Notes under the pieces: model-generated | The model's input: only the letters and a program-made list of their open reading frames with translations | What the model was told of the DNA's origin: nothing | Database searches by the model: none | DNA from: Zygnema cylindricum | Lineage: Eukaryota; Streptophyta; Zygnematophyceae; Zygnematales; Zygnemataceae | Direction: 5' to 3' | DNA length: 64,000 bases | Assembly: GCA_037447655.1 (NCBI GenBank) | Contig: JBBHKE010002191.1 | Span: 178,859-242,858, forward strand | Part shown: positions 22,508-34,101 of the stretch, one piece after another | Layout: every line of letters starts with the position of its first letter | Numbering within the stretch: position 1 is the stretch's first letter | Position numbers and translations under genes: made by a program

Positions 22508-25117
22508 TCACTCGCTCTTAGACGGAATGCCTTTAAGCCGTTGTACACGTTCTTGGAGTCCTTGTTGCCTCGATGTTGCGACACGGTTTTGTGGATCAAA
22601 AGTCAAAACAGTCTCATAAGCCTTAAGAGCTCCCGACCAATCTTGAAGCTTCTCCAGGGCGTCACCGAGATTATTCCATGCTGTCACATAGGCAGGCTGT
22701 AATTTCACTGCTTTCTGGTACTGCTTTATTGCCTTTTCTGTATTGCCTTCAGAGAAATAGCTAAACCCAAGAGCATTATGAACCTGCAAAGACGTGGTAG
22801 GAACAAAAACAAATTGCAAAGAGATAAAAAAATGTAAGATGTAAACCGAACAACTTGTATCCACATGGAAGGATAAAAAAATGACATTGTTGTGGGTTAC
22901 TCTCCTAACAAACTTAAACAGTAAAGAATTGGACACCAGCGGCGTCCACCGAACTTTAAATCACAATGACAATGCGCCCTAAAACAATGCAATACCAAAA
23001 AATCATAGAACTTCAAAGAGTATGTTTAGTCAGCAATGACATCCTAGAGGATGTCAGAAGAAATCACAACCCTTCAAGCACAATCACTCTTTGTTCAACG
23101 GTAAAATTTATTCTACAGGAAATTTTTTAGTGCCTAACAAATCTAGTAAGCAATATAAGGCCATATGTCAACAGGCAAAAAGAGTTATGAAGCACGGGTA
23201 TGAAAGCAGGCTGCACTAAAAGAAATTTAGGGCAAATCTAACTCACCGTAAGCTTAATTCATTGATACAGGTGTGTAATGGAATGGCAAAATAATTAAAA
23301 TATCTAACCTTAAAAACCTCAGGCTTGGTCATGTCGACCTCTACTTGGATACCCTAAGAGTTTGAGAAATAGGCGTTTACTAAAATCCTCCCAGTACACT
23401 CTTTTAGAAGTAGTGCCTTGGGTATCTGTGTAGTAACTTACAACAGGGCAAATCTATGGTGCACGAGGACCAATGCCTTAAAAAGTCACTCTCCACCAGA
23501 CTGGACAGAGAGTATAAACCCAGTCACATGAAAAATACTTGCAAAAGCACCCTGGCGAAAGTTGTCACAGTCCAGCATTACACTTGAAGCTGGTAGAAAG
23601 GGCCGAGGCTTGAAGCTGATGGACACCATGGGCTCCTACGCAGAGTGTGAAAAGGGAGGTGCGTACCTGTGCAAGGTCCTGTTCATCTCCATCCCATTTG
23701 CCAATGGCTTGCTCCAAATAACGGTTTGCCATCACATAAAATTTCTTTCGCAGCATAACTGCCCCGAGTTCAAAATATTCCTCAGAAGACGCCTGACCCG
23801 ATCGAACACGTTCCTATTATTCAAACCAAACAATAACATCCCAAGTGAAAATTAGAATGCAAATAGTAATACAGACTTGCTGGAGCTTTGAACCAGACAA
23901 GCAATAGCAACCGCAATAGCCATAGCCATAGCAATAACAATAGCAAAGCAATAGTGACAGCAATAGCAATAGCAGTAGCAGTAGCAGCAATGGCAACAGC
24001 AATGGCGACAGCAATAGGGACAGCAATAACGATAGCAATAGCGATAGCGATTGCAATGGTGATAGCAGTAGCAATAGCAATAGCAACAATAACGTTGGCA
24101 AGCTTGATAGCAATAACAATAGCCATAATCTCAAAATGTTCATCTGCCTTGACCAACCTGGAGCTCCTTAGCAGCATTCTCAAGCTCTCTCCGAAGCAGG
24201 ACCTGTCGTACCACCAAGAACGAGCCAGCACCCAGCAGTGCTAAAAGCGCTCCCAAATAGAGGAATTGTACAGAAGCCTCAAGGACCGAAGAAACCTGAT
24301 TCCACAAAACAACACGAGTCCATAAGTGTGTGTGGAAACTCAAGTTCATTAGCCCTAGCGATAAGTCTTGTGCACGCAAAACCCCTGTATTAGCAATAAC
24401 CGTTGCTTGGAAAAGTGGGCCCACCTCACCATATGCCGGGTTAGAAGTCCATGCCTCCCCTGCATTTGCAGGCAGAACAATCACATTTGTGGCGGTGACT
24501 GCTGCAACAAACAAATGCTCTCATGTTTTGATAGCGAAGTCCCGCAAGGGCCAGCTGGAGACTCGTGTGAGTATCTTGAAAATATGGCCGCGCTGCAATG
24601 TTATAGTAAAAAATTACAGAATAGAAGAACGCTATGAAGAAACAACTTGCAATGCATATGCATCAAAATCAAATAGATAGGGCTTTCAGCAGGCAGCTTG
24701 GAACTACATTTACAATAACATATACTCCTGGCCACTTCCAATGGTAGCTTGTAATAAACAAAGAAAGAAACAAAAAGCTAATCAAAGACTCTCACCAGCA
24801 CTCGCACTTGCACAGGAAATACAGGACCGGCATAGTCTGTTTGTATGAGTCCTTGCATTATGATGTCCTGAGGTTGTAAGACTGCGTGATAAGCGTTCTT
24901 GATATTTCCGCCGACTGAAAGGACTTCGTAACAGTAGCTGTTCTGGACAAGAACCGGATACTGCAACAAAAGACGAAAGTGATAAACAAGACCTCCCATT
25001 TCTAGCTTCTATACATTGTGCGCGTCTCAAATTTACATTCGCTGCATATCTTGCAGAGATGGATGGAACATGCGTTTGCGATTGGACGCTTAACGCGCAG
25101 GAAAAGTTGTCAGCCAT
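22508..25117 (-). CDS. PYG7: PYG7/Ycf37-like photosystem I assembly TPR protein
   Basis: A plastid thylakoid TPR protein; relatives (Ycf37 in cyanobacteria, PYG7 in plants) help assemble or stabilise photosystem I. Exons: 25117-24796, 24501-24158, 23813-23667 and 22783-22508. Phases close to give 362 residues and a stop at 22508. Exon 1 is Ser/Arg-rich with few acids early, as in a transit peptide. Exon 2 has [10 protein letters not shown], a membrane span ([19 protein letters not shown]) and [12 protein letters not shown]. Exon 3 reads [19 protein letters not shown] and [11 protein letters not shown]. Exon 4 holds two TPRs ([37 protein letters not shown]). Within exon 2, 37 codons between PLFQ and VSSVLEA (about 24272-24382) lack family resemblance and could be an unspliced 111-nt intron. 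The assignment rests on the order of membrane span, EQDLAQ and TPRs. Confidence 0.87.
23888..24125. repeat. GCAATA hexanucleotide microsatellite in PYG7 intron 2
   Basis: About 240 bp of (AGCAATAGC)-type units in the intron between PYG7 exons 2 and 3. The repeat is nearly open in several frames of both strands because the unit has no stop in those registers. Those frames (Ala/Ile/Thr or Leu-rich) are artefacts. Confidence 0.92.
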
Positions 25118-25593
25118 GGCTGGTGCGGAACTCGTCCTTTCCAGAAGTTTCGATCACTTCAAGATATTTTGAAAGCTATGCCTTTCGCCTCTTTCCTCAG
25201 CTACAGGATTGCGAACCAGTAGAAAATTTCACGAGGGAGTTCATTATCTAAATTTGGGGTGTCTTTCCATTAAAAGGTTCGAAACCATACGGAAGACCAA
25301 AGTGTACGAACCATATAATATTTTATCGTGTGGTTCGCACATAAAAAAATGATTTGTTTAATCTGTCCAAACCTTATTAGGGTTTTGTACTTTAGTTAAT
25401 GATGTCAATTTACCAAATTCTGAAGGCGCAGACCCACCCCTAAGGAAGTATAAGCTGGAAAATTACTGTAGTGCGTACAGCATAAGCATCGCCAGTTCTC
25501 GATTTCGTGTTAGGGTGCGAAACAGGTGCACGGCTCGCTGCTAAAGGCTTGTTAGGAGTTGGTTATTTATTAGCGTAAACACTTTAATGGAAA

Positions 25594-25908
25594 TATCCAT
25601 AGTTCAAAAGTAGGTGAAAGTAGGCCCATGCAATATGCCTGTTGTATGCAAAACATACAATATGACCTTAAGACCCATATTGTATTCGGACCTATTCAGA
25701 CCAATTAAAACATTTGGACCAAAAATTGGACCAATTAAAACACTCGGACCAAATATTTTTATTTACACCGTACGATTCGGACGATCGGACGGTCACTGAT
25801 CAAAGTAGCGATCTAAGAAGATCACATAAAAAGCCCATAACACAACTTACGATAAAGGCGCCGACCAAAGGCCTACCATAAAAACGCCTACTTTTGAACT
25901 ATGGAAAT
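25594..25908. repeat. Inverted-repeat element, about 315 bp
   Basis: CCATAGTTCAAAAGTAGG near 25597-25614 is matched by the inverted CCTACTTTTGAACTATGG near 25887-25904. The interior has two copies of GACCAATTAAAACA(T/C)T. This may be a decayed MITE, but I could not identify a target duplication. Confidence 0.6.
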
Positions 25909-25919
25909 ATCTGACATTT

Positions 25920-27310
25920 ATAAAACCCTTACTTTTGGACACTCGAACATAGATGTAGTGTATGGATCTACTTACAGATAATAGACCAAAAGCGTGACAA
26001 TGATTTGACGAATAACAGTCCACGTGTTTTGCTTTTAAGGGCATACCCTATCATTAGTTCTACTCCAACTTGATTGTTGTTTAAACAATATTCATTTTCT
26101 CTTCTATATAGATCACAAACAGATCCCTAGCCAATGCAGCAGCGTGAAATACAAAATTATGACCTGTCACCAGTACATATACTCATTGTTTATAAAGATT
26201 ATCACACACAACGATATATTTCAATTTAATAATACTCATAGATAATTAACATGAGATACATTTCTTCTGTGATATGAATTTTGTAGGAAGGCTAAAAATT
26301 ATACTCTTCTTCATCCTCACCGTTTTTTTCTCCCTCTTACTTTTGTTCTCCTTTCTCCTCCTCCTCCTCGTCCTCCTATAATTTCTCTTCCTCCTCAGCC
26401 CGTAGACTTTTCTTCCCATTCTTCTTCCACTTGCTTACCACTGTGTCTATTTTTTTCCTCTTTCTCTTTCTCTCCCCCCCTGAAGTGCCACAGAACTCCT
26501 TTTTCTGTAATAGTGAGTGTCTTTCACATTCACTTCCTATTTCTTCTTGTCATTTTCATAAAACTCATTACATTCAATTCATTTTTTTTGCTTTTCTCCC
26601 TCTTATCTCCTATACAGTGCTAGTTTTTAAAAATTTAATGTCTGTTTTTCTTTCTTCCATTTTTGTTGTTTCCTTTTTGTTTCATTCACTTTTTTTTTCA
26701 AATTTTCCTCTACCATAGAAACTCCAACTTTTTCATTTTCCCTTTTTTTTTTCCGTTGAAGCTCTCTCTTCTATCTCAAGCGATCCGCCTGGTCTTCGAT
26801 TTTTTATTTTACGAGGGCTGGTTAAGTTCCTCTAGAAAAAAAAAATATTAGACCCACACAACTAACCACTGACTGGTTAACTTTACAAAAAAATGAAAGC
26901 TTTTGAGCCAAAGTGAGGAAGAACACACTGTGAAACAAAATGCTATGATTGGCCGTGATGGCACTGCCATACAGCAATGGTGCTGATTTTCATTTTGATA
27001 TTCGCACACCTTTTTCAAGTCATGAGCGAAAACAACAGGAAACTTTACGTGTGATTTTCCCCATACAATACGCATACTAAACTAGAAAAGACATATAATA
27101 CACATCTAGGACAAGGTATCAACAAATAGCATTTCCAATTGGTTTCGCACATTTATATTATGGTTTGAGTACCGAGTTTATTCAACATATCCAGCTTCAT
27201 ATAAGGCACAACAGCATTCTCTGGTATCAAAAAGATGGACCGTTGAAGAATAATCAGTTCCATGTGTCAGGGAATATACAAATAAACAAGTCTTATTTCA
27301 TGGAGGAAAC
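25920..27310. other. Gene-free spacer, TC-rich in the middle
   Basis: A T/C-rich stretch at 26300-26780 (TTCTCCTCC, CTCTTTCTCTTTC) sits in AT-rich unique DNA between the PYG7 start and the COX15 stop. I saw no domain-bearing frame. Confidence 0.6.
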
Positions 27311-27316
27311 CGAGTC

Positions 27317-30300
27317 TTATTTCATGACAACATGCAAGGGCGTGCTATGTGCCGGCATTAAAGTACGTTTTGCAATCGAAAAAGAAGGGACAGTTTTTAA
27401 CCGAAGCGTGTGCATTAAGGTGAGGATTATGGTGAAGAGGGCTATAGCCCCAGTCTGATGGGCAGAGGCAAGGGAGACGGGCACATAAGTGAGCAAAGTG
27501 GAGATTCCCAATGTCACCTGTGTCACAACGACAACACCCATGTTTTTTGTTTGTTTGTTGGTTTTTGTATTAGTTGTCGTCGTGTTGATTGAATTTTTTT
27601 TCTACATCCTTTGTTTAGATTGTCATTCCCGTTTTGTAATTGTCTTTCCCAGAGTTTATTATTTTTGATTCATTTGATTTTGTCTTTCCTCTCTTCCTCT
27701 CCTCTCCTCACCTTCACTCTAAAAAGTAAGGATAATCTCGGTAGCATCATAATGGGACTCTTTGGAGAACTTCAAGTCATTGATCACTATTATTAGTGTG
27801 TAATGTAGTAACATCAAATAATACCAAACATATAATTATAAGACATGATACTTGCCTGCAATGCTGTCATGCCTAGCATGGCTCCCAACAGTCTCCTTGA
27901 CCTCGGGTGGAGGGGAAGCTTTGAAGAAGATGCCCACAAAGAGGCAACGGAAACTAAAGTTCCGATTGCAAGTACACGGTGGTCAAACTGCAAAAGCCCC
28001 ATCCACATGAGAGAGGCAGCCGAAAGATCCTTCCTTCGCATTTTCTCATAAGGCCAGGGAAAGGAGTGAATAACGTAGTTCAAACGTGCAAAAAACAATT
28101 GGAAACAATATACACGGTTACCGGGTACCAATATGTAGAGTTTCCAATTATTTTGCACATTTGAACTAATAGAATATCTAATGGCCTGAAATATATAGTT
28201 TGAACTGGGGTCTCTTCTCTACCATCTTCTCCCATTATCAGCCCAAAGACATTCCTATCTCAGGTGCTCATACCTGGACAGTTGCGGTGTTTTCGAAAAA
28301 GTTTCGGTAAATGGGCTCCAACTCCAGAACTGTTTCCGGAACCCAAGAGTCACCCATCTTCGGAAATGTGTTGTAAGCTCGTCCCTGCAACAAACGGTCA
28401 TTTGAGACATGAGTGTTTTCAAGTCTAAAAACGCAACAAATAACTTAGTCGCAACATCAACTTGGATCCCTCAATTGCCACTCCCTGCCCAGGGAACAAG
28501 AGCCACTAAAGCAAAGAGGAATAGTGGAAACAATTTACAAAATACCATAACAAGCAAACCTTTTTCCTCTTCGGACAACGTTTTTGGAAATACCATAAAC
28601 AAACCAAGAACCCACTTACTTGCCACATCATTGATGAAAACGTTTTCCAAAACATAATATCCATTTACTCACCGCATCATTTCCTGCTACAAAAGCTCCC
28701 GAGAGAGCTGTAATGCCGATCAAAGCTGCGACGGGGTGGACCAATTTGCGCACTTTTGCTGCGGCTGTGAACTGAACAATAGACTTGATGGGGGCCACCG
28801 GCATAGCTACAGTAAGAGCTGTCCAGAGAAGGCCCGAATAAATGACAAAAGCAGATGCAAGATGAGCTGCGAGGCGGTAAGGGCTCACGCGTGGTTCCGC
28901 ATGCTCGGATACTGGCTCCTACAGAAGGAGAGAAAGGAGAGAAGAGACAGGAGAGGAGAGAGAAGAGAGAGAGGAGAGAGGAGAGAGGGGAGAGGAGAGT
29001 GCAGAGAGGAGAGAAGCGAGGAGGGAGGAGAGGACACCAAAACAAGGTTCAGCTCAAACAACATAATCTTACCTCAAGCTTCAAGCTACATTTTTTATTT
29101 TTCGCTTTGACAAGTTTTTCATCTAGCTTGGGTTCATTCTCGCGCTAAGGGTATTATAGCAATTACTTCACATTAAAACGGATACAAACTGATGTGAAAT
29201 TAAAGGACTCAATACAATTGTAGATCATACTATTTGCGTAAGAAAATGGCAAAGAACTTCCTGATTGCCGCCTTTCGTTTACCTCGAGGCCACTCTTGAC
29301 CATCCACCAGCCCACAAATCCCTGGCCGGCACCGAGGCTTCCCAAAATGCCCAAACGGATCGCCAAAGGGCGTGTGACATAACCCCGTGCCGTGAAGTAA
29401 GCAAATGGGCCAAGAAAAACTAAACCCAGAGCCCTTCCCCACATCCGGTGTGCATACTCCATCCAATAAATAAACTTGAAGTCGCTGAGAGGCATACCAC
29501 GGTTGATTCTGTAAAAGCCAGCTGCCTGAACAAGGTCACAATCATTGACACTACACTGTTGTCGGTGGCCCCATAAATTGATAACTGGGCTCTTTCAAAC
29601 TGCAGGATAACCAAAACGGTAAAGACAAAAGACCTGGTGAAAAGGCAACCATGGCCAATCAACACTCGTGTGAACATAGAGCTGAAGTAACAACCTTTTC
29701 ACTGTGGATATCTATGCAATAAGTCGAAAAAAATTCAGAAACTTCTCCTCAGCAACTTCAACTTGCACAAAATCATAATGGCCTGTTTCCTTAAACTCAT
29801 TTCACCTGCATTTAAGACAGTACTTTTGCAAACTCATATGTTCTGGCATTTTGAAATAAACTCAGACAAATTATTCGGAATAATCAAGGAAAAGTCCTCT
29901 GTAATAACACTCACCTTTGATACTCCGGTGATGCCTTATATTTATCAAACTCTCCTTGCCACTCCTCTTCAGACAAAGGTGGGAGCCTCCCAGTGAATCG
30001 CCAGTCAGTCATAGACAGGCCCGAGCGAGTAAGTCGTGTCACACCCCCCAAAATTATCATACTTCCCACCCATCCTGCGCAGCCAAATAGCCACCAGGCA
30101 ACCTGGCGTTGCGCTTTCTCCCCTCCAGCAACCAAAATCCGAACAGTAGAGTTGCCGATTGTTGCAGATCCATTAAGAGGAGCGATTGAAGAATACCTGC
30201 AACGAGTCTGCATATTCCGAGCATCAACCTCAGAAACAATGGGTGAAATCTTCATCGTAAAGGAAGGACAACCCTTACAAAAGCTGGCATCCCAATGATA

Positions 30301-31637
30301 GCATAGTCACAAGCACATAATTAAGGAACAAACACGGACTCAAACAGCCCTGAGACATCTATTCTGCTGAATCAGCTTCTAAGAACACAGATTTGATCAA
30401 TTCGACACAGGACAGCAAATTGACAATGTTTACAACGATAAAATGCTTCAAGCAACCAATAAATACACTTGAATCACTCATTATTTCATGCATCTCTAAT
30501 GATCTGCAGCATAACGTGTGATCAAACAATGTAAGGACTAGGAAGCTGGGAATTTGGTGAAGTTTTAAGAATAATGCATCTGTTGTCTGCAATAAGTGTC
30601 GAATATTCACTCCAATGCGTAACTCTCTGTAGCATAGTTTTAATGTGAGAAACGTTGTGCAAACAGTTCCTGTTGTTATACACGCATAATACAGGGTAAC
30701 TACATACACCGTTTTAAGGAATTTTCTGTTTAGATTTCTACGGTATCATACAGTAAGGATTCTCCCCAATTAAAAATTTAAGACTTTTGTACAGAGGTCT
30801 TCTAATTGCGTGTAATCATAACACAATCTGCTTCACTCTACAGTGATTTCAGCCCATGAGCACCAAGCAAGCTGCAATAAGAATCATTGGACGACCAGCA
30901 TTAATTACTTTGACAGAATCTGCAATACTGTTTTGATGACAAACATCAAATTACATAAAAGAGGTCGAATATCAACGGAAGTTCAAGTCAAACTTCGTAC
31001 CTGCACTCCTGTTAGAAAAGCATCAACCGGACGGAAAGTTGGGACCTTGTATTGCTGATAACCAACTTTTGAGGATTGATGCAGGTCTCGAAGGAGGAGA
31101 CCACAAAAGCTCTTCTGCCCAAACTGCAAAACACCAACTTATTACCATATACTTTTTCTTTTCATAGCCACAAGCCATTTCTGAATTTCCCTACTTTGTC
31201 TAAAAGTCTCTTCTCTAAGAATAAAAATATTTTTTAGCCAAAAAACCGACATATTTTAATTAAAAAAAAAAAAAAACCAAAAGAAAAGGGAACAATATGG
31301 GACAGGTCAACCAAACCAGTCAACTACAACAAACATTTGACTTCATAAATCAGTAACGCTCAAACAGAACCTATTCTCCTCAACCGCTTTCAGTTTCCCC
31401 AACGATCGCTCCCGACCAATCCAGCCACACCTCTCCGAGTTGTTTTGTCAGAATCGGCAAAAAAACATCAACTACCTGAAAATATGGCGGCTGTCTGATG
31501 TCCGTACTGCGAGCCGAAACCGAATAGCTCTGCTGGAAGACAGCTGGCGTCGTCTGTTTGCCGCCAAACGATGCTCTAGATGCCGCACGTGCGACGGCAG
31601 TGCCCCACACGTGCAGCTTTCTTGAGTAAGCGGCCAT
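27317..31637 (-). CDS. COX15: Haem A synthase COX15, mitochondrial
   Basis: It converts haem O to haem A in the mitochondrial inner membrane for cytochrome c oxidase. Eight exons: 31637-31476, 31123-31001, 30207-29915, 29508-29283, 28918-28673, 28384-28274, 27987-27856 and 27517-27317. They are phase-consistent and give 497 residues. Exon 1 is Arg/Ser/Ala-rich, a typical presequence. Exon 3 has MIILGGVTRLTRSGLSMTDW and KYKASPEYQR. Exon 4 has FKFIYWMEYAHRMWGRALG and QGFVGWWMVKSGLE. Exon 5 has PRVSPYRLAAHLASAF and SGAFVAGNDA. Exon 6 has AYNTFPKMGDSWVPE. Exon 7 starts FDHRVLAIG, and exon 8 holds VTLGISTLLTYVPVSLASAH. The conserved haem-ligand histidines (HRMWGR, AAHL, FDHR, AHQTG) are all present. 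Intron 7 has a GC donor (CAG|GCAAGT), required to keep LQ-VTLG in frame. The C-terminus after HTLR is less certain: it could be spliced differently. Confidence 0.95.
28922..29035. repeat. GGAGAGA purine tract in COX15 intron 4
   Basis: AGAGGAGAGA repeats lie immediately upstream, in gene direction, of the exon 5 acceptor. On the coding strand the tract is a long polypyrimidine run that probably serves the acceptor at 28919-28920. Confidence 0.85.
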
Positions 31638-31974
31638 TTTCGAACAGCGAGGATTTGGCGGACGGACTGCACCATACTTATAAACTTTTAAAGTGCGAAA
31701 ATGTATGGAAACGCTATATGCTCTTGTACGGTTGTACCATACTGAAGGCGTATTTTACGTGAAAAATGCATATAGTACGAGTCTCACTCGACATATTTTG
31801 AACAGCGAGAATGTTCAGACTTCAGAATGTTGTCGTTGTTGGTTCCCCACAGTTTTAGATATGCTGTTAAACTTAAACCCATACTTTTCGCGTATTATAC
31901 GCAACGCATATAATACGGAAACATTAAATATAGCGATTTTGAAGTATGGTCTGACTATGCAGCAAGTGCGGTCG

Positions 31975-32165
31975 GAATCTCCTCCCTCCTCGCTCCCTCC
32001 ATCTCTTTCTCTCCGTCCTCTCCCTCCCTCTCCCTCCCCCTCCCTCTCTCTCCCTGTCCGTCTCTCTGTCTCTCTCTCTATCCCTCCCGTGCTCACCCCT
32101 CTTTCCCCCCCTCCCTCTCCCTCTTTTCTCCCTCACTCCCTCTTTCTCTCTCTTTCTCCACCTCC
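31975..32165. repeat. CCCTCTCT pyrimidine tract
   Basis: About 190 bp of CCCTCC/CTCTCT repeats, about 340 bp upstream of the COX15 start. Frames on both strands are repeat products. Confidence 0.88.
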
Positions 32166-32284
32166 ACAACATCGTCTCACAAGAAAATATGCACTGTACG
32201 AATTTTCTTATCAGGATTTACAAAATTCACATGCAAAACATATTCCAGCAGCGCCGACATTATTTTCGTCTCTCCTGCGAAGTA

Positions 32285-32482
32285 CACCTTGAATCGTTAT
32301 TAGACTTATGTACTCTATATCGGTGCCCCAAAATTTTGACATTGATACCTTAAATAGAATAAATTATACTATTTAAGGACGTGGACCATAATCTGCCACG
32401 TCTCCGGCACTAAATTAGCATCAATGACACTAATTAATTTTTGACACTAATAATTTCTTTAGTCTAATAACGATTCACGGTG
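32285..32482. mobile_element. Mariner-like MITE, 198-bp short form
   Basis: It begins CACCTTGAATCGTTATTAGA and ends …CTAATAACGATTCACGGTG, flanked by TA (32283-32284 and 32483-32484). The body shares long identical stretches with 58674-58872 and 54537-54733, including GTGGACCATAATCTGCCACG. It lies about 650 bp upstream of the COX15 start codon. Confidence 0.9.
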
Positions 32483-32489
32483 TAGCTTC

Positions 32490-34095
32490 ACTTTTCCTTC
32501 GGCATTGGATACTTCACTCAATCCATTGCCACAGTAAATCCTGACTGGTGACGTAAACTAGACATACGATTATTCTAGACGCGAAACGAAACGACAAATG
32601 TGTTCGCGAAACAAACATACTAGTACTGTACTTTATCGAAAACGTACGTGAAAGTACTTTCGCGATACATTTTAGAAAGTACATCGCGAAATCGAGCCGA
32701 TTTCGCGCGCGTACGATTCTTTCAATGAATCGTAACAGTTTGTTCACCAGTCAACAACATGTACGGGTCTTTGCACGTGTGGGGCGAAGCTTCGGATTCT
32801 ATTATCTATTCACTTGCTGCTGCTCCACTTGTTGCATTTCACATGCATAGAAACTCATTTTTTTTGTATATTTTATTTTCTCATTTTTGTTTGGACATCA
32901 TACTTTCTCAAACTTCGTCATATGCTCAGGTTTGAAGGAATGATTTCTTTGAAGCATCGCCGCTATTCCATAAAACTAACGAATTAATCGACCAAAGGTA
33001 AAGTGGGCTGGAAAATTGGCACAATCGTCTAACTTGAAGCATTGAGTCGGTGGCAGGATGAGTTTACCCATGTTTGTCTTCTCTCACGCAGCCCTAATTG
33101 TTTACATCATTGTTTGCATTTTATATCAAACTTGCTTGAATCCTGGACAGCTTTGTACTCCATTTTATTTGGGAAAAACCAAAGATCCTCACTAAATTGA
33201 TAGTAGTAATTGTTTCTTATTGGATATTGGCCAAATATGATCCTAAGCAATTACTCTAAAAAATATTGTTCTTGGATGTCAACTGAAGTAGAGTTCATCC
33301 TTAAGAATTATGTTGAACATTTTGAGTACGAACGGAGAAACATGTAAAGTAGAATAGTCGCAACTGTGCTAAACATTGTAAAAAAAATCTGCAACCTTGT
33401 ATTTAAAAATTGACTTAAGTTCAATGTAGACTTTGAAAGTTGTGAAAAAAAATTATAAATGATCCATGATACTCACTTTGAACAGTATTGCATCTTCAAC
33501 TAAACTCGACTAAATCTTCAAGAATCATGGTATCCAACATTAGATGTAAGCCAAGCATTGAAAGTGTAATTGCTGTTAAACTGTGAAAAACATTTGGCAG
33601 GATCCACAAGAATTACCATGTCAAGTTTGAATGTATGCCAAACGTTTTGTATGCCTAAAACTATTTAGTAAAATCCACGCAAATTACCCCAAGCAACAAT
33701 ATAGAACATCATGCGATTTAAGATAATCCTTGTTGATTATGGTAAACTATAATCAGAAATAATGGCCGAAATAACATACCAGAGCTAATGTAAAATCCTT
33801 CAGCTTCTTCCTTTGGATGTCGTGATCTTCCAATTTTTACCCTAAATCAACGAGTTCAAAGCCTGTGGCTGGCACTTGGAACATTCTACCAATTCCGCAT
33901 ATTACTATCTAAATTTCATATATCAAAATCTAAATCAAAATTTAAATCAAGACTGTTACACTCCAACGGCGATAAAAAAGTCAGAATCAGGTTTGCTGCT
34001 ATGTACAACTTCTAAACATCTCCACAAAGCGAGATCAGTGCATGGAGTTGGCTTACACCGCGTCAACTTCCATTGCTTACTGTAATTACATTGCT
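32490..34095. other. Gene-free AT-rich spacer
   Basis: AT-rich unique sequence between the MITE and the first retrotransposon copy. I see no frame with recognisable domains and no repeat structure. Confidence 0.6.
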
Positions 34096-34101
34096 TAGGT
34101 G

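Noticed and set aside
23817-24244. Ala/Ile- and Leu-rich frames on both strands
   Set aside because: They lie in the GCAATA microsatellite of PYG7 intron 2.
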